A stretch of 64,000 nt of DNA. Origin: Akkermansiaceae bacterium UBA2381 (lineage in GTDB: Bacteria; Verrucomicrobiota; Verrucomicrobiia; Verrucomicrobiales; DEV007). A model generated the notes under the pieces. That model did not search any database and was not told where the DNA came from. It saw only the letters and a list, made by a program, of their open reading frames with translations. The stretch is from positions 1 through 64,000 of the forward strand of contig DDSV01000002.1 of assembly GCA_002344215.1 (NCBI GenBank), given 5' to 3'. The stretch's first letter is position 1; every line of letters begins with the position of its first letter. The translations under genes and the position numbers were made by a program. Of the stretch, positions 25,783 to 34,211 are shown piece after piece.

Positions 25783-26550
25783 TTAGAACGAGACACGGGC
25801 ACCGAAAACGACCGCGTGGCTGGCCGGATCATCGGTGGTGGTCTGACGGAAGTCGCCGAAGTCGGTGACGTGGGTCAGCTCAGACAACACCATGTAGCGA
25901 TACTGGGTGAAGAGGGCGAGACGCTCCGTGATTGGGATGTCGACACCGGCGATCAACTGCCAGGCAAAACCGCTATCCGTGCTGCTGTAAAGGATCGTGT
26001 CGATATCTCCGTCCATCGTGGTCCAGGCGTAACCTGCACCAGCGCCAACGTAACCGGTAAGACGGCCCATGGGGACTTCCTTGAGCATGTTCACCATGGC
26101 AGCCTTGGTTGTCATGTTGATGTTGGCGGGAAGGGCGAATCCGGAATAGATCACTCCACTCGCATCGTTGCTGGTGTAGGAGCCTTCAAGTTCGAAGCGG
26201 CTACCACCGAACAGTTCCGAGTAAGTACCGACACCACCACCAGCGGTCCAGCCTTCATCAAGGCTGAAATCGATTGGCACGTTGTTCGGATCGATCAGAA
26301 GCGGATCGACCGGGCAGTTCAGGACCCAGTCCGGATCGGTCTGATCGAACGCACCTACTGTGTTGTAGGAGGATCCGAAATCGTGTCCACCGTATCCGAA
26401 GAAGTAGCCATTGTGCTGCTTTGGTTTCGGAGTGGAGATCGGAGCCTTCGAACTGAATCGGAAACCCGGGCCAGCGAATGCGGAGGTGGAGATCGCAGCC
26501 ATAGCGGAAGCGATCACGACGGTGAGAAGTCTATTATTTAGCATTTCCAT
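25783..26550 (-). CDS. Outer membrane beta-barrel protein
   Basis: 255 residues with a signal peptide (LLTVVIASAMAAISTSAFA). The mature part has alternating amphipathic strands and Gly-rich turns (GRLTGYVGAGAGYAW, FAWQLIAGVDIPITERLALFTQYRYM) and ends in VVFGARVSF, with the C-terminal Phe recognised by the BAM complex. It resembles 8-stranded OmpA/opacity-type barrels. Two ATG codons are possible (26550 and 26544). Its leader contains a long perfect inverted repeat, suggesting regulation of an abundant outer membrane protein. Confidence 0.82.
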   Translation of the reverse strand: MEMLNNRLLTVVIASAMAAISTSAFAGPGFRFSSKAPISTPKPKQHNGYFFGYGGHDFGSSYNTVGAFDQTDPDWVLNCPVDPLLIDPNNVPIDFSLDEGWTAGGGVGTYSELFGGSRFELEGSYTSNDASGVIYSGFALPANINMTTKAAMVNMLKEVPMGRLTGYVGAGAGYAWTTMDGDIDTILYSSTDSGFAWQLIAGVDIPITERLALFTQYRYMVLSELTHVTDFGDFRQTTTDDPASHAVVFGARVSF

Positions 26551-26565
26551 ACTGCATCTTAATAT

Positions 26566-26603
26566 AAAAATTATGGTTAATCAACAGATAAACCATAATT
26601 TTT
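26566..26603. promoter_or_regulatory. Perfect 13-bp inverted repeat in the leader of the barrel gene
   Basis: AAAAATTATGGTT at 26566-26578 and AACCATAATTTTT at 26591-26603 are perfect complements around a 12-base spacer, 16 bases upstream of the ATG at 26550. Because the outer arms are A- and T-runs, the RNA from either strand would form a hairpin ending in U residues. It could be an operator for a dimeric repressor or an attenuator/mRNA-stability hairpin. Confidence 0.6.
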
Positions 26604-26773
26604 GCAAAAATTTACAATTTAGGAAAGGAATGGGGTTTCCCGTATCTAATTCAGCCGAAGAATCCTAAAAAGAATCGGTCTCAGGCCTGGGGGGATGGAT
26701 CGAAGTTGAAGCGTCCGGTCAAAATGAACCTTCCAACCCGGCTAATCCGTGGTTTGTTAGCCTCCTGACTATA

Positions 26774-27871
26774 ATGGAGACCTCCCCCAGACTTCCCTCT
26801 GCCTTTGGCATGACCCTTGATGATTGGATCGCGTGGGCCGGGGCGAACGGGCAGACGACCTTTCGGGCCAAACAGATCGTCCAGTGGCTCTTTGAAAAGC
26901 GGGTCAAGAGTTGGGACGAGATGACCAATCTTAGTCAGGCCCTGCGTGAGCAACTGGCGAAGACCTTTTCCATCGAGCGGCTTCCCGTGGTCCGCCTTAC
27001 CGGATCTCAGGACACGACGCGGAAGTTTTTGTTCCGTCTCCACGACGGACGCCTCGTCGAAACGGTCAAAATTTCGGCCAACGTCCATTTTGACGGCGGA
27101 CAGAGTGATCGTATCACCCTCTGCGTCTCCAGCCAGGTCGGGTGCGCCTACGACTGCAAGTTCTGCGCGAGCGGACTGGCCGGGTTCACCCGCAACCTCG
27201 AAGTCGAGGAAATCATCGGCCAGGTTCTTGCGGCCGAGGAGGAGGCCGGAGAGTCGGTCTGCAATCTCGTTTTTATGGGAATGGGCGAACCGCTCGCCAA
27301 TTTGACGCGGCTGATCAAGGCCCTCGAAATCCTCAATGCTCCGTGGGGCATGAACATCGGCGCCCGCCATATGACCGTCTCGACGAGCGGGCTTGCTCCC
27401 CAGATTGAAAAGCTCGCCCTCGTTCCCATGCAGATCCGTCTGGCGATCTCGCTCCATGGAGCCACCGACGAGGTGCGGAACAAGATCATGCCGGTGAACA
27501 AGAAGTACCCGCTCCCCCGGCTCTTCGAAGCGCTCGAGACCTGGCGGGATCACAAAAAGCAGAAGATCACCTTTGAATACATCCTTATCGAGGGGGTGAA
27601 TGATCACCTCGCACAGGCCGAGATTCTCGCGAAACGCGCCCGGGCGATGGAGGCGAAGGTGAACCTGATTCCCTACAACACCGTCGAAGGGCTCGAATGG
27701 AAACGACCCTCCGAGGTGCAGCAGGAGGCTTTTCTCGCCGTCCTCAAAAAAGCCGGAGTCACCGCGACCCTGCGCCGCGAAAAGGGCCACGACATTGATG
27801 CGGCCTGCGGTCAGTTGCGATTGCAGGAGGAGACGGCGGAGGGGATTATCTCCTCAGTAAAAGGCCGTTAG
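26774..27871 (+). CDS. rlmN: 23S rRNA/tRNA adenine C2-methyltransferase RlmN
   Basis: 365 residues. The radical-SAM cluster motif is Cys124-x3-Cys128-x2-Cys131 (CAYDCKFC). GMGEPLAN binds SAM, and the C-terminal ACGQL Cys is the second methyl-transfer cysteine. The N-terminal FRAKQIVQWLF region is the accessory RNA-binding domain. RlmN methylates A2503 of 23S rRNA and A37 of some tRNAs. The start at 26774 gives the normal N-terminus. Confidence 0.97.
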   Translation: METSPRLPSAFGMTLDDWIAWAGANGQTTFRAKQIVQWLFEKRVKSWDEMTNLSQALREQLAKTFSIERLPVVRLTGSQDTTRKFLFRLHDGRLVETVKISANVHFDGGQSDRITLCVSSQVGCAYDCKFCASGLAGFTRNLEVEEIIGQVLAAEEEAGESVCNLVFMGMGEPLANLTRLIKALEILNAPWGMNIGARHMTVSTSGLAPQIEKLALVPMQIRLAISLHGATDEVRNKIMPVNKKYPLPRLFEALETWRDHKKQKITFEYILIEGVNDHLAQAEILAKRARAMEAKVNLIPYNTVEGLEWKRPSEVQQEAFLAVLKKAGVTATLRREKGHDIDAACGQLRLQEETAEGIISSVKGR

Positions 27872-27896
27872 GGATTCAAAAGAGAGGCAACGCCGC

Positions 27897-28664
27897 TCAC
27901 TCCAGGTGCAGCTCCATCCGGCTGACGTATTCGGTTTCCCCGATGCTGGTGGCGTTGGCTTTGGGAGCCGCTTTGCTCAGTTCCTCCGGTGCCGATGCCT
28001 TGAGGAGGTTCGGATCGAGTGAGCTGTTCTGCCTCAACCAGTCGATCAGGACAAGCGCCCGGGACCAGGCCGCCTCTTTCGCGGAAGGTTCGCCGGGGAC
28101 GTAGAGAACTTTGATCGTGACATTCTTTTTCAAGGTGCGCTCCAGATACTCGACCACTCCTGCTAATACAGGCTCAGCCAGCGGATCGATCCGGCTGTTG
28201 TCGTCCGAGGGGAAGAGATCGTCCGAGGGGAGGTTGATGCGAGCCTTCGTCGCGGATTCGGCAACTCGAAGTTCTTTCCTCAGTTCGGCGAGACGTTTGA
28301 TCGTTGCCACATCCATGGGAGGCGGAGTCACATCAACGCGCTGGACGGCAGTGACATTGGTGTTGAGCGCCGGGTCTGAGACCGGTGTGGACTGGGATTC
28401 GATGTTTCCCTGTCCCGGGGGAGATGTCGGCACCATCGCACGGGAGAGGCTCGAATTGCCCGAGAGCGACGAGTTCAAAGGGGCGACCGGCACAACCGGG
28501 GGAGTCGTGGTATTTCCACTGACGTCGTCATCAGTGGTACTTGCGGATCGTGCCGGTATCGTGAGACCCCGCTGAGAGAAGGCGGGAGAGGCGGACGTCA
28601 AAAGGAGAAGTAGAACGGGAAGGAGGGCGGCGAACCGGGTTCGGACAGAAAGATTCGTGTTCAT
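27897..28664 (-). CDS. Secreted protein with an OmpA-like C-terminal domain
   Basis: 255 residues with a signal peptide (FAALLPVLLLLLTSASPAFS). A Ser/Thr/Pro-rich linker covers about residues 30-110. The C-terminal 120 residues (ARINLPSDDLFPSDDNSRIDPLAEPVLAGVVEYL, VTIKVLYVPGEPSAKEAAWSRALVLIDWL) follow the OmpA/MotB peptidoglycan-binding pattern, though the NX2LSxxRA motif is reduced to AAWSRA. Peptidoglycan tethering is therefore possible but not certain. It is convergent with rlmN. Confidence 0.6.
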   Translation of the reverse strand: MNTNLSVRTRFAALLPVLLLLLTSASPAFSQRGLTIPARSASTTDDDVSGNTTTPPVVPVAPLNSSLSGNSSLSRAMVPTSPPGQGNIESQSTPVSDPALNTNVTAVQRVDVTPPPMDVATIKRLAELRKELRVAESATKARINLPSDDLFPSDDNSRIDPLAEPVLAGVVEYLERTLKKNVTIKVLYVPGEPSAKEAAWSRALVLIDWLRQNSSLDPNLLKASAPEELSKAAPKANATSIGETEYVSRMELHLE

Positions 28665-28773
28665 GGCATTGGGGGCAGATATCTATAAGTATCTTGCCGT
28701 CGCCCTGCACGGGTGTGACAAAGGGACGGGATATCCCCACCTCCGCGGCGCGAGTGGCCGCCCTATCGTCAGC

Positions 28774-30135
28774 TCACCCCTTGAACTGCGCCACCAGTCC
28801 GGTGATCGTCTCCTTCGCGTCGCCGTAGATCATGCGGCAGTTTTCGCGGAAGAAGAGAGCGTTCTCGAGTCCGGAGAAGCCGCTGCCTTTGCCCCGCTTC
28901 AGTGCAAAGACAGTGCGGGCCTCGTGCACATTGATAATGGGCATGCCGTAAATGGGGCTGCTCGGGTCGTCGCCGGCAGCGGGATTGACGACGTCGTTCG
29001 CTCCGATGACGATGGCGACATCGACCTGGCTGATGGTCGGATTGACCGCGTCCATCTCACAGAGCTGCTCGTAGGGCACATCGGCCTCGGCGAGGAGAAC
29101 GTTCATGTGGCCGGGCATACGACCGGCGACCGGATGGATGGCGAAGCGAACCTCAGCCCCGTTTTTCTCGAGGAGAGCGCCGAGTTCCTTCACGGCGTGC
29201 TGGGCCTGGGCCACGGCCATGCCGTAACCGGGGACAAAGACAACATTCTGCGCCGCTTCGAGGGCGTAGTAGGCATCCTCAATGGAAATCCCCTTCATCT
29301 CACCCTCGACCGCTTTGCCGGTGGCTCCGCCCACCGCTCCGAATCCGCCGAAGAGGACGTTGCCGAAGGTGCGGTTCATCGCCTTGCACATGATGATCGT
29401 GAGGATGATGCCCGAGGTGCCGACGAGACAGCCGGCGACGATGAGCACCTTGTTGAGAATGACAAAACCGGCCGCGGCACCCGCGAGACCGGAGAAGCTG
29501 TTGAGGAAAGCGATGATCACCGGCATGTCGCCGCCGCCGATGGGCAGGACGCCGAGGACGCCGAGGGCGAGGGAAAGCACGATGATGACATAGAGCGACC
29601 AGGCAGAACCGGTCATCACATAGACGACTCCGAGCGCAAGAAGCGCGATGAAGAGCACCGCATTGACCGCCTTTTGCCCCGCAAAAAGCGTCGGACGACC
29701 GCTCATTTTCCCGGCGAGTTTGAGGTAGGCGATGAAGCTGCCGGTAAAGGTGACTCCGCCGATGAGGATGGCGGAGTAAATGGCGATCTGAGTGACCGGG
29801 TCGGTATTTTTGCCGAACTCGAACTCCGCCCAACCGACCAGCACGGAGGCAAGGCCGCCGAAGCCGTTGAACAGGGCGACCAGTTCGGGCATGCCCGTCA
29901 TTTGCACCCTCATTGCCCAGATCCAGCCGATGACCGCGCCAATGGCGAGACCGGCGAGAATGAGAGGATAGTCGACGACCTCCTTGTAAAAGACCGTGGC
30001 GACCACCGCGATGAGCATGCCGAGGGCGGAGAGGAGGTTGCCTTTGCGCGCCGTGGAGGCATTGCCGAGCATCTTGATCCCGAAGATGAAGAGGATCGAG
30101 GCGACGATGTAGGCGAGATCGATCAGTATTTCCAT
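28774..30135 (-). CDS. pntB: NAD(P) transhydrogenase subunit beta
   Basis: 453 residues. The N-terminal two-thirds is a bundle of about nine membrane helices carrying the proton channel. The C-terminal domain III binds NADP(H): VVFVPGYGMAVAQAQHAV, FAIHPVAGRMPGHMNVLLAEA and VVIGANDVVNPAA. Together with PntAA and PntAB it couples proton entry to hydride transfer from NADH to NADP+, supplying NADPH. It is the last gene of the pnt operon. Confidence 0.97.
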   Translation of the reverse strand: MEILIDLAYIVASILFIFGIKMLGNASTARKGNLLSALGMLIAVVATVFYKEVVDYPLILAGLAIGAVIGWIWAMRVQMTGMPELVALFNGFGGLASVLVGWAEFEFGKNTDPVTQIAIYSAILIGGVTFTGSFIAYLKLAGKMSGRPTLFAGQKAVNAVLFIALLALGVVYVMTGSAWSLYVIIVLSLALGVLGVLPIGGGDMPVIIAFLNSFSGLAGAAAGFVILNKVLIVAGCLVGTSGIILTIIMCKAMNRTFGNVLFGGFGAVGGATGKAVEGEMKGISIEDAYYALEAAQNVVFVPGYGMAVAQAQHAVKELGALLEKNGAEVRFAIHPVAGRMPGHMNVLLAEADVPYEQLCEMDAVNPTISQVDVAIVIGANDVVNPAAGDDPSSPIYGMPIINVHEARTVFALKRGKGSGFSGLENALFFRENCRMIYGDAKETITGLVAQFKG

Positions 30136-30194
30136 GAAAGTGGGGAGGGCGGGGAAAGAGGGTCAGGTCTGAGGCTAAACAGGGTGGGGTAGGG

Positions 30195-30479
30195 TCACTT
30201 GCCCTTCTTTTTGAACATGCCGAGCATGCGGTCGGTGACGAGGTAACCACCGACGACATTGATCATCGCGAGAACAATGGCGGCGAATCCCAGCCATTTG
30301 CCGAACTCACCTTCCGCGACTCCGGCGGCGATCATCGCACCGACCACGGTGATCCCGGAGATCGCGTTCGAGCCGGACATAAGCGGGGTGTGGAGCTGGC
30401 TCGGGACTTTCTGGATCAGTTCGAATCCGAGGAAAGCGGCGAGGACAAAAACGAAGAGGAGCAGGATGAGGATTTCCAT
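30195..30479 (-). CDS. pntAB: NAD(P) transhydrogenase subunit alpha part 2
   Basis: 94 residues with three or four membrane helices (LILLLFVFVLAAFLGFELI, GITVVGAMIAAGV, FAAIVLAMINVVGGYLVTDRMLGMF). It is the separate membrane segment that is fused to the NAD-binding domain in E. coli PntA. The split three-gene form is common outside enterobacteria. It lies 59 bases before pntB and 118 bases after pntAA, the latter gap carrying a REP-like repeat. Confidence 0.95.
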   Translation of the reverse strand: MEILILLLFVFVLAAFLGFELIQKVPSQLHTPLMSGSNAISGITVVGAMIAAGVAEGEFGKWLGFAAIVLAMINVVGGYLVTDRMLGMFKKKGK

Positions 30480-30518
30480 GGTGAGGGGCGGCTAACAATC
30501 GGTGATCGGGGTAATTGA

Positions 30519-30584
30519 GGCAGGCGAGGCGCCCGCCCTACAGTCTCAGCATTAAAGTTTTGTAGGACAGGCGCTCCGCCTGCC
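30519..30584. repeat. REP-like imperfect palindrome inside the pnt operon
   Basis: GGCAGGCGAGGCGCCCGCCC-TACA at 30519-30542 and an inverted, about 80 percent matching copy at 30561-30584 (TGTAGGACAGGCGCTCCGCC-TGCC) face each other across 18 bases. Each arm is itself partly palindromic. The form resembles dispersed extragenic palindromes often seen as paired inverted units. Confidence 0.6.
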
Positions 30585-30597
30585 GTAGTGGTAGTGT

Positions 30598-31725
30598 TTA
30601 GCTTTTGAAACGTTCGTGGACGATGGCTCCGTCGTGGGTGATGAGGCAGCCTTTCTGGATTTCATCGGCGGGATTAATTTTGAAGGTCTTTGCCTCCTTG
30701 TCCCAGAAATGTTCGATCATGTTGGCGAAGTTGGCCGCGAGGACCTGGGAGGCGTGTTTGGAAACCTGTCCCTCAAAGTTCGCGAGGCCGATCAGCTTGA
30801 CGCCGTTGGCGGTGACGGTTTCCTCGCCTGGGACGATGCCCTCGACGTTTCCACCCGTTTCCGCGGCGAGATCGACAATGACACTGCCGTTTTTCATCCC
30901 GGCGACGACATCGGCCTTGATGAGAATGGGTGGCTTGCGACCGAAAACTTTGGCGGTGGTGATGACCACATCGCTCTCGGCACAGACCTTGGCCTGGGCG
31001 GCGATTTGTTTCTCAAGCTGCTCGGGAGTGAGTTCTTTCGCGTAACCCTGAGCAGTGCCGCTCGTGTCGCCGAGATCGATGCGCAAGGCCTTGGCTCCGA
31101 GGGACTCAGCCTGTTCGAGGGCCTCGGGCCGAACGTCGAAGGCGGTGACGCGCGCACCGAGACGTTTCGCGGTCGCGATGGCCTGAAGACCGGCCACCCC
31201 GATGCCAAGGACAAAGACCTTGGCCGGAGAGATCGTCCCGGCCGGGGTCATCATCATGGGGAAAATGGTATTCATCCGGTTGGCCGCAATGATCACGGAC
31301 ACGTAGCCGGCGAGGTTCGCCTGCGAGCTGATCGCGTCCATCTTCTGCGCCAGAGTGGTGCGCGGAATCATCTCAAGGCTGATCGAACTGACCTTCTGGC
31401 CGGCGAACTTCGTGATGAGATCCTTTTCGTTAAAAGGATCGAGGAAGCTGATATGGATCGCTCCGGCCTTGAGTTGTCCGATTTCGTCGAGTGAAGGTTT
31501 GCGGACCCGGGTGACGAGGTCGGCGGAGCCAAGGGCACCGGCACGATCGGTCGTGACACTCGCTCCGGCAGCGGTGTAGGCGGAGTCAGGATGATCGCAA
31601 CGCGCTCCGAGACCCGCTTCGACGATCACTTCGGCACCGAGGCCGACGAGTTTTTGAACGGCGGCGGGGTCAAGCGAGGCGCGTGTCTCGATCGGGTCGG
31701 TTTCTTTGGGGGCAAAAATCTTCAT
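30598..31725 (-). CDS. pntAA: NAD(P) transhydrogenase subunit alpha part 1
   Basis: 375 residues, the soluble NAD(H)-binding domain I. The N-terminus KIFAPKETDPIETRASLDPAAVQKL matches alanine dehydrogenase/PntA. The Rossmann site is VFVLGIGVAGLQAIATAKRLGARVTAFDVRPE, and SLGAKALRIDLGD follows. It hands a hydride from NADH to the NADP bound on PntB. It is the first gene of the pntAA-pntAB-pntB operon; the promoter should lie in the 100-base gap to the gspF-like gene. Confidence 0.97.
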   Translation of the reverse strand: MKIFAPKETDPIETRASLDPAAVQKLVGLGAEVIVEAGLGARCDHPDSAYTAAGASVTTDRAGALGSADLVTRVRKPSLDEIGQLKAGAIHISFLDPFNEKDLITKFAGQKVSSISLEMIPRTTLAQKMDAISSQANLAGYVSVIIAANRMNTIFPMMMTPAGTISPAKVFVLGIGVAGLQAIATAKRLGARVTAFDVRPEALEQAESLGAKALRIDLGDTSGTAQGYAKELTPEQLEKQIAAQAKVCAESDVVITTAKVFGRKPPILIKADVVAGMKNGSVIVDLAAETGGNVEGIVPGEETVTANGVKLIGLANFEGQVSKHASQVLAANFANMIEHFWDKEAKTFKINPADEIQKGCLITHDGAIVHERFKS

Positions 31726-31826
31726 GCCGGACAGGGTGCCCCCGCGTCGGATTTCCGGGGGTCAAAGGCTCTAAGGTAGCAGGCGGAGGGGCGGTGTCGA
31801 CCTGATTTCTCCGGCCGTCTCCGGCG

Positions 31827-32861
31827 CTAAAAGGTTCCGTCGATCAGCTTCATGAGCATGTCACGGTAGGCGAGGGCTCCGCGAATGATGAGCCAGGCGA
31901 CGAGCAGGAGGATCGCCCAGTAAAAGAGTTTCGGAGTCCATTCGCCGAGCTGATCCATCGCCTCGGCGGCGGATTCCGAATAATAGCGTCCCCATTCCGC
32001 CATCTCGCGATCCAACTGGCCTGCCTCCTCGGCCGCGGCCACGCCCCGGGCAAACTCGTGGGGAAAGGCTCCGGGTGAGGCGTAAAGTGCCGTCGCCAGC
32101 AGGTCTCCGCCCGCCACGATCCTAGCTCCGGACCGGCTCGCCTTCCGGATTCGCCCGCTCCCCGAGGCGCGTCCGGCTCCGTCGAGGGAGTCGCTCATGG
32201 TTCGCCCGGCGAGCTGGAAGATCTCGAAGACTTGTGAAAATCGCTCCATCGCCACTGCCCGTCGCGCCTTTCCGAGCAGAGGAATTCCGCAGAGAAGGGA
32301 ATCAATGAAGGCTGAAGTCCGTCCGAGACGGTGGAGGAGGGCAAAGAAAAGCAGGGCGAGCAGGACGAGGAGGTAAACCAGAAGCATGTTTTTCCCGCTG
32401 TTGAGGAAGGCCTCCCGGTAGCCGGCTCCGGTGCCCTCTCCGTCGAGGGAGAAGCTGGCGGAAACGGCCACCATCAGGGTTGAAACGGGGACCGCGAGGT
32501 GGATCAGGAAGATGGGGTAGGCGAGGCCCTTGAAAATCTTCCGTCTCGTCCGGTCGATGCGGCGGAAGTATTCGGCGAGGTGCCCGAAACCCTTGTCGAG
32601 CCGTCCGCCCGCCTCCGAGGCGGTGACGACTTCCTCTTCCAGCGGCGAAACCACGTTGCTCGACGCGCCGAGCGAGGCACCGATGGATTTGCCGCTCTTC
32701 AGGCCGGAGAGAAGGCCGCGGTAGATGCGGCGCTCGCTTGAGGAAAGCCGCGGCTGTTGGAGGAGCGACTCACAGGCCTTCTCCATCCCCATGCCGGACC
32801 GCGCATATTTTTCGAGGTTGGCGTAGAGACGGCTTTTCGCCAGAGCGGACAGTTTGGCCAT
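31827..32861 (-). CDS. Type II secretion/type IV pilus inner membrane platform protein (GspF/PilC family)
   Basis: 344 residues with two T2SSF cytoplasmic domains and three membrane helices. The first domain includes YANLEKYARSGMGMEKACESL and LLSGLKSGKSIGASL, the second RFSQVFEIFQLAGRTMSDSLDGA. Helices lie at about 110-135, 160-180 and near the C-terminus (FYWAILLLVAWLIIRGAL). No ATPase, secretin or pseudopilin gene is adjacent, so it is an orphan copy here. It probably serves an assembly system encoded elsewhere. Confidence 0.85.
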   Translation of the reverse strand: MAKLSALAKSRLYANLEKYARSGMGMEKACESLLQQPRLSSSERRIYRGLLSGLKSGKSIGASLGASSNVVSPLEEEVVTASEAGGRLDKGFGHLAEYFRRIDRTRRKIFKGLAYPIFLIHLAVPVSTLMVAVSASFSLDGEGTGAGYREAFLNSGKNMLLVYLLVLLALLFFALLHRLGRTSAFIDSLLCGIPLLGKARRAVAMERFSQVFEIFQLAGRTMSDSLDGAGRASGSGRIRKASRSGARIVAGGDLLATALYASPGAFPHEFARGVAAAEEAGQLDREMAEWGRYYSESAAEAMDQLGEWTPKLFYWAILLLVAWLIIRGALAYRDMLMKLIDGTF

Positions 32862-33018
32862 GACTCACTGTGGCATGGCGGGGCGGGGTTGGTAAATGGG
32901 AAATGGTTTGCAGTGTCGCCCCGCCCCATTTGCCCAAGGAAACGCACTTTTTGCCTCAAACGACGCCCGCGTCCTTGCGCTTCTTGACGTTGGGGCAGTT
33001 TTTGGCGACAGGTTTCCC

Positions 33019-34137
33019 ATGAATCTCACGAAAACAGCATTCGGCTCCTGGAGCGGCGGTCGGTTTATGCACTTTGGTCAGCGTCTCGAGGAGGACCGGT
33101 GGAAAAATCTGGCCCGTCAGGCCTACGATCAGGGTGTCCGCACTTTCCTCACCTCGGATGTCTATGGCATCGGACAGGGTGACAAGCTCCTCGGCGAAGC
33201 CCTTTCCGGAATTGATCGCGACAGCTACTGCCTCGTCGCCATGATCGGGCACGACATCTACGACGGTATTCGCGCCGGGGCGAAAGGCTATGCGCGCTTC
33301 ACCGATCCCGACCTTCGTGGTCCCGACGGCTATGCGGAGTATCTGCAGCGCGCGACCCGGGCCTGTGCCGATCGTTGCGGGACCAGCCACTTTGACATCG
33401 TGATGCTCCACAATCCCGATTCCATCGGCTACTCGTCCGAGGCGGTCTGGGAAGCCATGGGCACCTTGCGTGAACACGGCCTCACGAAGGAGACGGGTAT
33501 CGCCCCCGGTCCGGCGAACGGGTTCGCCATCGACATGGCCTACTGTATCGAGAATTTCCACGAGCACATCTCCTCGGCGATGATCATTCTCAATCCGATG
33601 GAGCCGTGGCCGGGACGTTATGTCCTGCCCATCGCGAACGAGTTCGGCGTCGACATCCTCGCGCGGGTGGTCGATTTCGGGGGAATCTTCCACGACGACG
33701 TGAAGCCGGGTCACTTTTTCAAAGACGGCGATCACCGCACCTATCGTCCGGCCGGATGGATCGAGCACGGCAACGAGAAGCTCGAAAAGATGCGTCCCAT
33801 TGCCGAAAAATACGGTCTCACGATGCTGCAGTTCGCCTGTGCCTGGAACCTGAGCCAGGCCCCCGTGAAGTCGGTGGGTCCCACTTTCATGCAGGAGGCC
33901 GGCGAAGGAGCCCGTCCCATTGAGGATAAAGTGGCCGAGTTCGCGGCTTTGCCGGATGTCACGCTGACTCCGGACGAGGTGAAATTTGTCATGGAGATCG
34001 GCAATAACGAGGGCTGCATGGAGCTCAAAGGAGCCAGTCTGCGCCATGACGGCCTCGATCCCCAGCCGGATCACTGGCCGATGCGGGCCGAACTGGAGCC
34101 TTTTGCCTCCAAGTGGCACTTGAACCCCACGTGGTAA
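33019..34137 (+). CDS. Aldo/keto reductase-like protein with incomplete catalytic tetrad
   Basis: 372 residues of aldo/keto reductase TIM-barrel pattern: FGSWSGGRF at the first strand, the DVYGIGQGDKLLGEAL segment, FDIVMLHNPD, and a C-terminal helix-rich part. Compared with the family, Tyr49 and His131 of the Asp-Tyr-Lys-His tetrad are kept. The Asp position in FDTA is Leu (FLTS, residue 44) and the Lys of the TK motif is replaced (AMIG, near 75). NADPH-dependent reduction by the usual mechanism is therefore doubtful. A strong terminator follows 40 bases past the stop. Confidence 0.78.
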   Translation: MNLTKTAFGSWSGGRFMHFGQRLEEDRWKNLARQAYDQGVRTFLTSDVYGIGQGDKLLGEALSGIDRDSYCLVAMIGHDIYDGIRAGAKGYARFTDPDLRGPDGYAEYLQRATRACADRCGTSHFDIVMLHNPDSIGYSSEAVWEAMGTLREHGLTKETGIAPGPANGFAIDMAYCIENFHEHISSAMIILNPMEPWPGRYVLPIANEFGVDILARVVDFGGIFHDDVKPGHFFKDGDHRTYRPAGWIEHGNEKLEKMRPIAEKYGLTMLQFACAWNLSQAPVKSVGPTFMQEAGEGARPIEDKVAEFAALPDVTLTPDEVKFVMEIGNNEGCMELKGASLRHDGLDPQPDHWPMRAELEPFASKWHLNPTW

Positions 34138-34176
34138 GGGCGTTTAGTCCGACTACCGGTCGGTAATTCCCTTTTG

Positions 34177-34206
34177 AAAGCCCCGGGTAGCCCCCGGGGC
34201 TTTTTT
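34177..34206 (+). terminator. Strong rho-independent terminator, or attenuator of folE2
   Basis: AAAGCCCCGGG at 34177-34187 and CCCGGGGCTTT at 34193-34203 form an 11-bp stem with loop TAGCC, followed by a run of six T (34201-34206). The folE2 ATG is at 34212, only five bases after the T-run. The 3' arm therefore covers the place where the folE2 ribosome binding site should be. Confidence 0.9.
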
Positions 34207-34211
34207 ATTTC

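Noticed and set aside
28657..30192. 511-codon open frame antisense to pntB
   Set aside because: Very rich in Asp, Glu, Gly and His, as expected for a shadow of a membrane protein gene. The PntB frame is unmistakable.
32956..34119. 387-codon frame antisense to the aldo/keto reductase
   Set aside because: No recognisable domain, and the plus-strand frame has a clear family pattern.
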